A stretch of DNA of 64,000 nt, taken from positions 62,001 through 126,000 of the forward strand of contig NZ_SLXT01000004.1 in the NCBI RefSeq assembly GCF_004341395.1, in the 5' to 3' direction. Below the pieces are notes generated by a model. It saw only the letters and a list, made by a program, of their open reading frames with translations. It did not search any database and was not told the DNA's origin. This DNA comes from Heliophilum fasciatum. GTDB lineage: Bacteria > Bacillota > Desulfitobacteriia > Heliobacteriales > Heliobacteriaceae. The position numbers were made by a program, and so were the translations under genes. Positions 34,988-43,543 of this stretch are shown piece after piece. How positions within the stretch are numbered: the stretch's first letter is position 1; each line of letters opens with the position of its first letter.

Positions 34988-35617
34988 ATGACGGTCTCTT
35001 TCATTTTATCATCGTTGGCCCGCTTATATCCAGATGCCCAGTGTGCTTTGCTTTTTCGTAATCCTTTCGAGCTTTTGATTGCTACAATCCTGGCGGCGCA
35101 AGCGACGGACAAATCGGTCAATAAGATTACGCCGGAGCTTTTTCGCAAGTATCCCACACCGGCTGACTTTTTGCCGCTTAGCCCGGAGGAGCTTGAAGCA
35201 TCGATTCGCACGATCGGGTTGTACAAAAACAAAGCACGCCACATTTTAGCGACTTGTACATTGCTGGTCAGTCGTTTTGGCGGGGAAGTACCTGCCGATC
35301 GGGCTTCCCTCGAATCGCTGCCGGGCGTTGGGCGTAAAACAGCCAATGTTGTACTTAGCAATGCTTTTGGTGTACCGGCGATTGCCGTCGATACCCATGT
35401 TTTTCGGGTCGCCAACCGTCTTGGCTTAGCCCAAGCAGCGACAGTGTTGGAGACGGAACGGCAGTTGATGGGTAATATCCCTGAGGAGCAATGGACGATC
35501 GCTCATCACTGGCTGATCACCCATGGCCGTCAAGTTTGCCATGCCCGTAAGCCGGCTTGCAGCAGTTGTGACTTACATCCGGTTTGTGCCGATTACCACA
35601 AAAAGACGGAGGAATAG
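34988..35617 (+). CDS. nth: Endonuclease III
   Basis: The protein (209 residues) is a DNA glycosylase/AP lyase for oxidised pyrimidines. The HhH motif L-P-G-V-G-R-K-T-A with catalytic Lys is near residue 115 and the catalytic Asp in V-D-T-H-V near 138. The [4Fe-4S] motif C-x6-C-x2-C-x5-C ends the protein. ATG 34988 lies nine bases after AAGGGAG. Its stop is five bases from the next start. Confidence 0.95.
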   Translation: MTVSFILSSLARLYPDAQCALLFRNPFELLIATILAAQATDKSVNKITPELFRKYPTPADFLPLSPEELEASIRTIGLYKNKARHILATCTLLVSRFGGEVPADRASLESLPGVGRKTANVVLSNAFGVPAIAVDTHVFRVANRLGLAQAATVLETERQLMGNIPEEQWTIAHHWLITHGRQVCHARKPACSSCDLHPVCADYHKKTEE

Positions 35618-35621
35618 CGCG

Positions 35622-36572
35622 ATGAAGATTCTCATGACTACGGCGATCAGCGATTTGTACCGGGAGCGTTTGGAGCGCGCCTACCCCGGTGTACAATGGC
35701 GGATCTGTCGTTCGACAAGTGAAGCGATGGAATTTCTTCCCCGTACCGACGTTCTCGTCACGTATGGGCAAGGATTTACGGTAGATCATTTTCGTGCCGC
35801 TGAAAAACTGCGCTGGATTCATTCGTTGACCAGCGGGTTGGAAACTTTCCCCTTTGATTTGTTCCGTGAGCGCGAAATCGCCTTGACCAATGTACGGGGC
35901 ATTCATGGCGTACCGGTGGCGGAGCATGTTTTTGGCATGATGATCAGCTTTATGCGCCAGTTTCCTTTTTTTACGCGCATGCAAGAGCACGGGCGCTGGG
36001 AGCAGCACGTCAAGTTTGATGAGCTTTTCGAAAAAACAATTTGTGTGGTGGGACTGGGCGCCATCGGTAAAGAAGTGGTCAAGCGTGCCCAAGCCTTTGG
36101 CATGCGTATTGTCGGTGTCAATACGGACGGACGTGATGTGAACGGTGTGCATAAAGTCTATCCGGCGGATCAACTGAAGCGCGCCCTCAGCGAAGCTGAT
36201 TTTATCGTGGTGTGCGTACCGTTAACGGCGAACACAGAAAACATGATCGGCCCTGCCGAACTTGATGTCATGAAAAAATCAGCCATCCTGGTCAATGTGG
36301 CCCGTGGACTGGTGGTCGATGAACGAGCGTTGATCTGGGCACTTGAAGAAGGTCGGATTGGCGGCGCGGCCCTCGACGTGTTTGTGGAGGAACCCTTGTC
36401 CAGTGAGAGCCCCTTATGGCGGATGCATAATGTGGTGATTACCCCTCATATCGCCGGGCGGACACCACGCTACATGGAGCGAGCCATGGAGATGTTCGAA
36501 GCCAATCTGGCTGCTTTTCTCGACGGCAAACCCTTTCCGTTCCACCAAGTAGACTTGGAAAAAGGATATTAA
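35622..36572 (+). CDS. D-2-hydroxyacid dehydrogenase family protein
   Basis: The 316-residue protein has an NAD-binding fold with G-L-G-A-I-G-K near residue 142, the catalytic Arg in V-A-R-G near 228, E near 257 and His in P-H-I-A-G near 278. The catalytic set is complete. The family reduces 2-oxoacids to D-2-hydroxyacids; the substrate is not predictable. GGAGGAA precedes ATG 35622. It follows nth closely and ends at a strong terminator. Confidence 0.88.
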   Translation: MKILMTTAISDLYRERLERAYPGVQWRICRSTSEAMEFLPRTDVLVTYGQGFTVDHFRAAEKLRWIHSLTSGLETFPFDLFREREIALTNVRGIHGVPVAEHVFGMMISFMRQFPFFTRMQEHGRWEQHVKFDELFEKTICVVGLGAIGKEVVKRAQAFGMRIVGVNTDGRDVNGVHKVYPADQLKRALSEADFIVVCVPLTANTENMIGPAELDVMKKSAILVNVARGLVVDERALIWALEEGRIGGAALDVFVEEPLSSESPLWRMHNVVITPHIAGRTPRYMERAMEMFEANLAAFLDGKPFPFHQVDLEKGY

Positions 36573-36588
36573 GCATCAAGCACATAGC

Positions 36589-36633
36589 AAAGCCCGCCAC
36601 GATAAACATCGTCATGGCGGGCTTGCTTTTTTC
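36589..36633. terminator. Bidirectional terminator
   Basis: AAGCCCGCCA pairs with TGGCGGGCTT, with an inner CGAT/ATCG pair in the loop. It lies between converging genes and is followed by GCTTTTTT on the plus strand. Confidence 0.88.
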
Positions 36634-36642
36634 TAGCGGACG

Positions 36643-37668
36643 TTACGCCGGACGGGCCTTGATCATTTCTACCGCATAAGCAGTGACCGGATCGAGCGTT
36701 CCCTGCGCCAGAAGATCGGCTACGGCCGTACCGCTGAGCGAGACAACGTGACCGCCCTTGGCACCGATTTGAGCGACGGCTTGGTCCGATAAAGGTTGAT
36801 TCAATCGTACAGTAGCTGTGATGCCTGTGGTATAAGCGGCTGTGTTTAAGAAAAGATCATAAAAACGAATCGCTGAGGGCGTCCAGCCATCGGTCAGCGA
36901 CGCGGCTTGGGCAAACCAGCGTGTCAAATCAAAATGCTTTTGATCGCTGCCCAGCAAATCAATCGCCAGCGGCACATCGGTGCCGGCGATGACGAATTGA
37001 TCGCCTTGTGCTGAAGGAGCGATCAAGAGAGCCGTCAAGGTTAACCGGTTCAGAAAACAATTATAGCGATTGACTTCATCGATGGTGGCCTGCATCATTT
37101 CGTGTCCCTTCAACCGCAGTTCGGCGTAGATCGAGCGAAAGACATCGTTGGTGAAGTCATCGGTTTCATAGATCTGTACTTGCAGGGAATTGCCCGTTTG
37201 GCTGCCGGCGGCGGGGAAAGGATTGTAGTGCAAGGCACCAAGGCGCAGTTCGTTAGCGGGGGCCTGACCGGATTCGGCGGCGGCAATCCAAGCGTTAGCT
37301 ACTTTTTGACGATGGGCATTCATCAGTTCCACCAGATCAATGATTCCCGAGCGCATCGGGATGTCCGAATAGTAACCAAAACCGTCAAAGGAAGTATCCG
37401 GGTTGAAGGTCAGCGTAGGGGCAAAGCGCTTGATGACCGCCTTCGATGCTTGCGGAAAATCGACAAAAAGTTTCGTATTGGAATGGGCGACTTTAATGTC
37501 GGTCAAGGCATAGTAGGGAAGAGGAGCCGTCAGGGAAGTGATCCCTTTTTTCTGCCAGGAACCTTTGACTTGCTCTAAGGCAGTGGCTGCAGGTGCCGGC
37601 GCCGCGGCAGGAACATTTTGCTTTGGCGTATCACTGCCGCCACCAAATAACTTTTGAAAAAAGCCCAC
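36643..37668 (-). CDS. Unrecognised 341-residue protein
   Basis: I do not recognise a family. The first ten residues (M-G-F-F-Q-K-L-F-G-G) form a short amphipathic segment, then an Ala/Pro-rich linker (about 18-30) leads to a soluble mixed domain with no Cys cluster, P-loop or transmembrane helix. One Cys is seen (near 206). GTG 37668 follows GGAGG by seven bases. It begins 39 bases after gluQ and is probably cotranscribed with it. The N-terminus plus linker would suit a peripheral membrane tether, which is inference. Confidence 0.7.
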   Translation of the reverse strand: MGFFQKLFGGGSDTPKQNVPAAAPAPAATALEQVKGSWQKKGITSLTAPLPYYALTDIKVAHSNTKLFVDFPQASKAVIKRFAPTLTFNPDTSFDGFGYYSDIPMRSGIIDLVELMNAHRQKVANAWIAAAESGQAPANELRLGALHYNPFPAAGSQTGNSLQVQIYETDDFTNDVFRSIYAELRLKGHEMMQATIDEVNRYNCFLNRLTLTALLIAPSAQGDQFVIAGTDVPLAIDLLGSDQKHFDLTRWFAQAASLTDGWTPSAIRFYDLFLNTAAYTTGITATVRLNQPLSDQAVAQIGAKGGHVVSLSGTAVADLLAQGTLDPVTAYAVEMIKARPA

Positions 37669-37707
37669 AAAAAAACCTCCTTCATTATGTTGCCAACTAT
37701 CGATTGG

Positions 37708-38685
37708 TCATGCCAGGAAAGACCAAAGTGCGACGGGGTCGACCCGATGCTTGGCGATGTCAGACAAGGCAAAGGTCGCGACTAAATCTCGGGCATTTAT
37801 CGGTGCTACATCAGGCAGCAGGCCGGCGCTGGCTGCCAGCCAACCGGTGATTTCCGCAGCCCTCCATCCACGATCACGCAAAGCGGCAATGGCTGTTGCG
37901 CCGTGACGCTTGGCCAGACGAGCGCCATCAGGTCCATAAAGCAACGGCACATGAGCATAGCGCGGGATCGGCAGGCCCAAGGCTTGTCCCAACTGAATCT
38001 GGCGGGCTGTGGAAGACAATAAATCATCACCGCGCAGCACATCGGTGATGCCCATGGCTGCGTCATCGACAACAACGGCCAACTGATAGGCGATGACATG
38101 GTCAGCCCGGTAGACGATGAAATCGCCGACGGTACGGGCTACATCCTGGATGATCGTACCGGCAAGCGCATCCTGCCAGGCGACGATACCGGCCGGCACG
38201 TGAAAGCGCAGGGACCAGCGATGATCGCTTTGGCAGAGTGCTTCTTGTTCGCTCCGCCGTCGATGGCGGCAATGGCCGGGATAAGGCGGCGGATCATCGG
38301 CGGCACCATGAGGAGCGTGGGCAACAGAGGCCAAGTCTTTGCGGCTACAGGTACAAGGATAGATGAGCTCTTGCTGCCAGAGTTTTTCGAGGGCCTCCGT
38401 ATAGAATGCCCGGCGTTCACTTTGACAGTAAGGCCCGTGCGGGCCGCCCACATCAGGCCCTTCATCCCAATCCAGGCCAAGCCAGCGCAAATCTTCAATG
38501 ATCGCTTTGGCCACGGTGGGGGAGGAACGAGCCGGATCCAAGTCTTCCATGCGCAAAATAAACCGGCCACCGGCTTGACGAACTTGCAGCCAAGCAAGCA
38601 GCGCGGTACGGGCATTCCCAAGATGTAACTGACCTGTTGGGCTCGGTGCATAGCGGCCGACGATCGGCGGTGAAAGTTCCGCCAT
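37708..38685 (-). CDS. gluQ: Glutamyl-queuosine tRNA(Asp) synthetase
   Basis: The 325-residue protein is a truncated glutamyl-tRNA synthetase lacking the anticodon-binding domain. It has the class I motif P-S-P-T-G-x-L-H-L-G-N near residue 15, a zinc site C-T-C near 111 with Y-P-x-x-C later, and L-A-K-R-H-G in place of KMSKS near 258. The family attaches glutamate to queuosine in tRNA(Asp) rather than to tRNA ends. tRNA queuosine synthesis genes are not in this window. Confidence 0.88.
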   Translation of the reverse strand: MAELSPPIVGRYAPSPTGQLHLGNARTALLAWLQVRQAGGRFILRMEDLDPARSSPTVAKAIIEDLRWLGLDWDEGPDVGGPHGPYCQSERRAFYTEALEKLWQQELIYPCTCSRKDLASVAHAPHGAADDPPPYPGHCRHRRRSEQEALCQSDHRWSLRFHVPAGIVAWQDALAGTIIQDVARTVGDFIVYRADHVIAYQLAVVVDDAAMGITDVLRGDDLLSSTARQIQLGQALGLPIPRYAHVPLLYGPDGARLAKRHGATAIAALRDRGWRAAEITGWLAASAGLLPDVAPINARDLVATFALSDIAKHRVDPVALWSFLA

Positions 38686-38819
38686 GGCTATCCCTCCAGA
38701 ACCGGTGATTGAAGCACAATCATGATCTTAACTGGTTTCATCGTAACAGGCAAGATCTTACCAAGTGAAAAGGATTTTTTCGGAACATGTCGAAGAGGAA
38801 GCGCAGGGGGAGGCGTTAG

Positions 38820-40208
38820 ATGATGCATGAATCAAGGCAAGTAGTGGAACCGTCGATTCAAGAGATCCATTTTGCTTTTTACCGTTTTGGTTTCTATAAA
38901 AAGCTTCTTGACGATCCGGCCATGGTGCTGGCACGGCGTCTAATCGGTGCTTTTGCCGAAAGCAGCCGTGCCATGGAGGAATTGATTGCCGATTATATGG
39001 AGTTGCTGGCGATAGTAGTCACCTATGGAGAGCAACGCCGTGAGCCCGTTGTCGGCGATGCCTGGCAAAATTATATTCTTGATCAATTGCTGAGTGACGA
39101 AAATGGCTTTACCGAAAAAGCCCAATACGGGCAGCAAGCGATGGGTTCTTCTATGCAAGCGGCAGCGGCCCAAGAATTGCGGGCCTGGCAACAGCTTGTG
39201 CACTGCTCTGCCGGTTTTTGGCGTCGCCAAGCGGAAGCGATCTACGGCGGACCCCTGCCGGAATGGTCAACTGTGCAGCCGATCCTTGCCGCCGATCGCC
39301 AAGGTGCTCATGGCGATGGAACTGCGCAAGATCCGGCGAGCGCCCGGCAAGCCATAAAACAGCAATTATTGGGCAGTATGGATTGGGCCCTCGAACTGCC
39401 GGCAGTGATTGCCTATCACCAGCAATACGGTATCGGCCCTTTTGCTCGGTTCTTGGCCTTTCGCTGGGAGGGGAAACTGGTTGGCATTGATTATCCCGAT
39501 CCAACTCGGTTGGAGCAACTGGTCAGTTATGAGCGACAGCGGCAAGATGTGGTGGAGAATACCGCACGCATGATCCGCGGCTATCGCACGAACAATCTTT
39601 TACTTTACGGCGATCGCGGTACCGGTAAATCGTCAACGGTCAAGAGTTTGATTCACCGTTTTGGCACGCAGGGGTTACGGTTGATCGAAGTGCCCAAAAG
39701 CCGATTAGGTGATTTTCCGCAGTTGATTGCCATGCTCAAAGACCGCCCGCAAAAATTTATCATCTTTGTGGACGATCTTTCCTTTGAGGAAGGCGAAGAC
39801 AGCTACAAGGATCTCAAGGCAGTGCTTGACGGTGGTGTGGCTGCCCGGCCGGCGAATGTGGCGATTTATGCGACCTCGAACCGGCGGCATTTGATCAAAG
39901 AGACCTTTGCCGATCGTCAACAGATCGTGCAAGACGGAGAAATTCATCCCGGCGACACCTACCAGGAAAAAATGTCCCTCGCTGACCGTTTTGGCATTAC
40001 GATTACGTTTTTGATGCCCAACCAAGAGACCTATCTGAAGATCGTCGAAATCTTAGCCCGTCAAAGCGGGATTGCCATCGCTCGGGAACAACTCCATCAG
40101 TTGGCCTTGCAGTGGGCGATTCGTCACAATGGACGATCGGGACGAACAGCGCGGCAGTTTATCGACCAGTTGATTGCGGAAACCGGTACCGTACGGAGTG
40201 AAGGATAA
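38820..40208 (+). CDS. DUF815 AAA-type ATPase
   Basis: The protein (462 residues) has a poorly conserved N-terminal half and a C-terminal AAA ATPase with Walker A Y-G-D-R-G-T-G-K-S-S near residue 260, Walker B F-I-I-F-V-D-D-L near 315 and sensor-like Y-A-T-S-N-R-R near 355. This is the DUF815 pattern; the family's role is unknown. GGGGGAGG precedes ATG 38820. psd starts 71 bases downstream. It could load or remodel another protein or a nucleic acid. Confidence 0.85.
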   Translation: MMHESRQVVEPSIQEIHFAFYRFGFYKKLLDDPAMVLARRLIGAFAESSRAMEELIADYMELLAIVVTYGEQRREPVVGDAWQNYILDQLLSDENGFTEKAQYGQQAMGSSMQAAAAQELRAWQQLVHCSAGFWRRQAEAIYGGPLPEWSTVQPILAADRQGAHGDGTAQDPASARQAIKQQLLGSMDWALELPAVIAYHQQYGIGPFARFLAFRWEGKLVGIDYPDPTRLEQLVSYERQRQDVVENTARMIRGYRTNNLLLYGDRGTGKSSTVKSLIHRFGTQGLRLIEVPKSRLGDFPQLIAMLKDRPQKFIIFVDDLSFEEGEDSYKDLKAVLDGGVAARPANVAIYATSNRRHLIKETFADRQQIVQDGEIHPGDTYQEKMSLADRFGITITFLMPNQETYLKIVEILARQSGIAIAREQLHQLALQWAIRHNGRSGRTARQFIDQLIAETGTVRSEG

Positions 40209-40279
40209 GATCAATTTGACATCATCCCGACCGGAAGGTATTCTTACACGGGACAAAACAAAATTCAGGAGGGAACCCA

Positions 40280-41074
40280 TTGGGTCGCTTATGGGCGTCT
40301 GCCTTAACTTTTTTGCCGCAAAAGTGGATCACCGTGCAAGCGGGCCGGTGGGCAGCTTCATCGTTGAGTCAATCGGCCATCCCTTGGTTTATTCGTACCT
40401 ATGACATTGATGTGGCGCAGGCAGAAAAACCATGGCAGGAATATAAAACCCTCGGCGAGTTTTTTGCGCGCCGTTTGCGTCCCGGTATGCGACCGGTTGC
40501 GCAAGAGGCATCGGCGATTGTCAGTCCTGTTGACGGGCTCATCTCGCAGATGGGTACCATTGAGCAAGGACGCATGATTCAAGCCAAAGGTATGGATTAT
40601 ACAGCAGCGGATTTGCTGGCCGATACCGAGCAAGCTGTGCGCTATCATCAAGGGCAATTTATGACGATCTACTTAAGTCCCCGTGATTATCATCGCATTC
40701 ATACGCCTGTAACCGGGGCGGTGACGGGGACCACTTTTTGTCCAGGACGGCTTTATCCTGTCAATGATCGCGGAGTTACCAGTGTGCCGGGCCTGTTAGC
40801 TCGGAATGAGCGCGTGATTACCTATCTGGATTCACCCTTTGGGCAGGTAGCCGTTGTCAAAGTGGGGGCCATGATTGTCGGCAGTGTCCAACTGGCCTAT
40901 GAACCCGGTGAAGCGCCTGGTACTCGGCTGGAGAAAGGCGATGAATTGGGGCATTTTCAGTTTGGCTCAACGGTGATCTTGTTGTTTGAACCGGGACGCA
41001 TCACCTGGCGCCCGGGGATCGCCTGCGGGCAACGGGTCATCACCGGTCAAGCGATTGCTGATGGACGAACCTGA
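40280..41074 (+). CDS. psd: Phosphatidylserine decarboxylase proenzyme
   Basis: The 264-residue precursor makes phosphatidylethanolamine. The Asp-His-Ser set is visible: S-P-V-D-G near residue 76, Y-H-R-I-H near 137 and the self-cleavage motif F-G-S-T near 231, where the Ser becomes the pyruvoyl group. The N-terminus is hydrophobic enough for membrane contact. TTG 40280 follows AGGAGGG. pssA, the partner gene, is not seen nearby. Confidence 0.9.
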   Translation: MGRLWASALTFLPQKWITVQAGRWAASSLSQSAIPWFIRTYDIDVAQAEKPWQEYKTLGEFFARRLRPGMRPVAQEASAIVSPVDGLISQMGTIEQGRMIQAKGMDYTAADLLADTEQAVRYHQGQFMTIYLSPRDYHRIHTPVTGAVTGTTFCPGRLYPVNDRGVTSVPGLLARNERVITYLDSPFGQVAVVKVGAMIVGSVQLAYEPGEAPGTRLEKGDELGHFQFGSTVILLFEPGRITWRPGIACGQRVITGQAIADGRT

Positions 41075-41100
41075 TCGACGAAGACGAACCTGATAGAAGC

Positions 41101-41136
41101 AAAAAAAAGCATCTCCCGCCGGGAGGTGCTTTTTTG
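41101..41136. terminator. Bidirectional terminator between psd and the SleB-like gene
   Basis: AAAAAAGCA-T-CTCCCG pairs with CGGGAG-G-TGCTTTTTT with one wobble position. T runs lie on both strands. Confidence 0.9.
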
Positions 41137-41140
41137 CTGG

Positions 41141-41662
41141 TTATTTGGTAAAGATATGTCGCCCAATCTGTTTGATCTGGGGACGACTCCAGATCCAGCG
41201 GCTTGTAGCCGTTGCCGGATTAAAATAATAAAGGGCGCCACCGCTTGGGTCCCAGCCAGCCAAAGCGTCGCGGGCTGCTTTCAGTGAAGTCTGGTCAATG
41301 TTCAACCAGATCTGCCCATCATCGACAGCAGTAAAGGCACCTGGTTGAAAGATAACGCCGGCCACCGTGTTGGGAAAAGAGCGGTGACGTACACGGTTGA
41401 GCACGACACCACCGACAGCCACTTGTCCCACATAAGATTCACCACGAGCTTCACCGGTAATGCAACGGGCCAGCATCCAGACATCATAACTGCGTGGGTA
41501 GCCGACACCAAGCGCTTGCCCATGGGCCACATCGGCTTCAAAGATCTTAAGAAACTCTTCGTAAGACAGGGAGCGTTGCGGAGCTCCTGCCGGCCAAGGA
41601 AAAAGAAGCAGCGCGAGCAAAAGCGAAATCATTTTGATACGACTTTTGGTTACGATGGTCAT
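41141..41662 (-). CDS. SleB-like cell wall hydrolase
   Basis: The protein (173 residues) starts with a signal peptide (about 1-27) and then the Hydrolase_2 domain: L-A-R-C-I-T-G-E-A-R-G-E-S-Y-x-G-Q-V-A-V near residue 65, V-V-L-N-R-V, and the late Y-Y-F-N-P-A-T-A. The Glu in G-E-A is the expected catalytic acid of these lytic transglycosylase-like enzymes. Spore-cortex or vegetative wall turnover are both possible. No peptidoglycan-binding domain is attached. Confidence 0.88.
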   Translation of the reverse strand: MTIVTKSRIKMISLLLALLLFPWPAGAPQRSLSYEEFLKIFEADVAHGQALGVGYPRSYDVWMLARCITGEARGESYVGQVAVGGVVLNRVRHRSFPNTVAGVIFQPGAFTAVDDGQIWLNIDQTSLKAARDALAGWDPSGGALYYFNPATATSRWIWSRPQIKQIGRHIFTK

Positions 41663-41800
41663 TCCCTCACTTTCTGCGCTCAGATGCGGTGCGTTGATAA
41701 CGGTTCAGATGCGCGATAACGAAGCAAGTTGATTGTAGTATGAGCAGAATAACTGTGATCATGCTAGGAATGGGCAGGAATTTACCGATGCCTATGGAAT

Positions 41801-41829
41801 TTGACTTAGGGGTAAGGTAGCTTTATCAT
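41801..41829 (+). promoter_or_regulatory. Promoter of the DUF2334 gene
   Basis: TTGACT (41801-41806) and TATCAT (41824-41829) are 17 bases apart, 36 bases before the ATG. Confidence 0.7.
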
Positions 41830-41864
41830 CCCTTTGTTAGTGATTGAAAGAAAGGAAAAACAGG

Positions 41865-43541
41865 ATGGGAAGCGCGTTGACTCGGTGGATGCTCTGTGGC
41901 ATGCTTTTGATAAGCTTGCTTGTACCGTCAAGATGGGCAGAGGGAACGGTTGATTCGGCAGCTGATTCCCTCAATGCAGGTACAGTAAAGCAGCGCGTGC
42001 TCGTGCTTTATCCGTCAACACGGTGGTTTCGCGGGATTACCGATGATCAAGCGGAAGTGCCGGCCGTGATGGTAGGCAACCTTTTAGGTCACTTTGAGAC
42101 CGATGTGACCATAGAACCTTCCGCAAACTATCAGCAAGGTGATGCCGAACATTTTGATCGGATCATCTATGTCGGTACTTTTCAAGAAAAAGTACCGGTA
42201 GCGTTGCTGGATGATCTTGCATCGGGAAGCAAACCGCTTTTCTGGCTTGGCCGTAATATCGAACAACTAGGCGAACGATGGGGCCAGCCTTGGCAGGTAC
42301 GTCTTGGCCAAGAGCAGGCGGTAACACTCCACTATCGTGGGCAGAGGTTGTCCTTGGATAAGCCGCTGGCCATTGATGCGCTTACTGCATTTCCGCCGGA
42401 AGCAACGCTATGGGCAGAAGCGACGACGCAGGAAAAACCGTTGGCCCTCGGACTGCGCTTGAACCGGTTGTGGTATTTCGGCACAGCCGATTTACAAGAT
42501 AAAGCGTCACTCTTGATTGCCGATCAACTCTATGATTTTCTTGGTCAAGTTCCTCCGGTTGAGAAAAGCGCTGTGATTCGTATTGAAGATGTTCATCCGC
42601 TCCGTTCACCGGCTAATTTGCGGGCGCTTACGGACACGATGGCAGCACGACGAATTCCTTTTTTGGTGACGGTGATTCCGAACTATGTCAATCCTGCTAC
42701 CAATCAGCGCGTTACCATGACGGAACGGCCGGAGTTCATCGAAGCGCTGCGGTATATGGAAGCCCATGGGGGAAGTTTGCTTGTGCACGGTTATACTCAC
42801 CAGATCGGTGACGGTGAAACCGGGGTAGGTTTTGAATTCTGGGATACGGCACAGGAAGAACCGGTACGCTCCCAGGCCGAACCGGATTGGGCTTGGGCGC
42901 GTCTTAACCGCACTGTTGGCCTGTTGCAGCAACAGGGGCTACATCCACGCGGAGTCACCTTACCGCATTATGCGGTGGATCAAAAAACCTATGGGCAGAT
43001 ACGTCAGAATTTCGATCTCGTTGTTGGTGCTCCGCAGGTGACCGAGCGTACGCGACAAACGCAAAAAATCCCCTACCTGATCCGGCAGGATAAGCACGGT
43101 TTTCGGGTGATCCCTGAAAACATTGGTTATATTGATATGAATCTGGCTGATCCAATCCCGCCTATGCTGGCAGCAGCGCAGGAGAACAGTTTGGTACGGG
43201 GATGCACCGTCAGTGCTTTTTACCATTCTTTCTTAGATGAACAGCGCTTGGGGGCATTGCTGGATGGCTTGCAAGGGCAAGGCTTTCGCTTTACTGATCA
43301 GCCTTGGCACGGTTTTTCGGCCCGCTATTTACCTGAATTGGACAGTCGTGTTCGCGTCGATGCCGATCCCTTGCGTGAAGAAGTGATACCGTGGATAGAA
43401 GTGTGGAACCGGGGCTGGTATCACCAACAGGCATTAGGAGAAATGATCTTGTCCGGTTTCGCGGTCTGTGGCGTGCTTATACTATGTGGAACCTTTATTC
43501 GTCGCCAGGATTTGATCATCAAACGAGGGAAAGGTTGTTGA
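41865..43541 (+). CDS. Membrane-anchored DUF2334 polysaccharide-deacetylase-like protein
   Basis: The 558-residue protein has a signal peptide (about 1-26), an N-terminal glutamine-amidotransferase-like alpha/beta region (about 45-215), then a DUF2334 NodB-like domain with R-I-E-D-V-H near residue 235 and H-G-Y-T-H near 317, the Asp and His positions of this family's metal site. A transmembrane helix near 525-545 anchors it. The family is thought to act on surface polysaccharides; activity is unproven. ATG 41865 follows AAAGGA. The next gene, a response regulator, starts two bases after its stop. Confidence 0.82.
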   Translation: MGSALTRWMLCGMLLISLLVPSRWAEGTVDSAADSLNAGTVKQRVLVLYPSTRWFRGITDDQAEVPAVMVGNLLGHFETDVTIEPSANYQQGDAEHFDRIIYVGTFQEKVPVALLDDLASGSKPLFWLGRNIEQLGERWGQPWQVRLGQEQAVTLHYRGQRLSLDKPLAIDALTAFPPEATLWAEATTQEKPLALGLRLNRLWYFGTADLQDKASLLIADQLYDFLGQVPPVEKSAVIRIEDVHPLRSPANLRALTDTMAARRIPFLVTVIPNYVNPATNQRVTMTERPEFIEALRYMEAHGGSLLVHGYTHQIGDGETGVGFEFWDTAQEEPVRSQAEPDWAWARLNRTVGLLQQQGLHPRGVTLPHYAVDQKTYGQIRQNFDLVVGAPQVTERTRQTQKIPYLIRQDKHGFRVIPENIGYIDMNLADPIPPMLAAAQENSLVRGCTVSAFYHSFLDEQRLGALLDGLQGQGFRFTDQPWHGFSARYLPELDSRVRVDADPLREEVIPWIEVWNRGWYHQQALGEMILSGFAVCGVLILCGTFIRRQDLIIKRGKGC

Positions 43542-43543
43542 TC

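Noticed and set aside
41678-41720. CAGATGCG repeated twice upstream of the SleB-like gene
   Set aside because: Only two short copies with no symmetry or relation to a promoter; could be chance.
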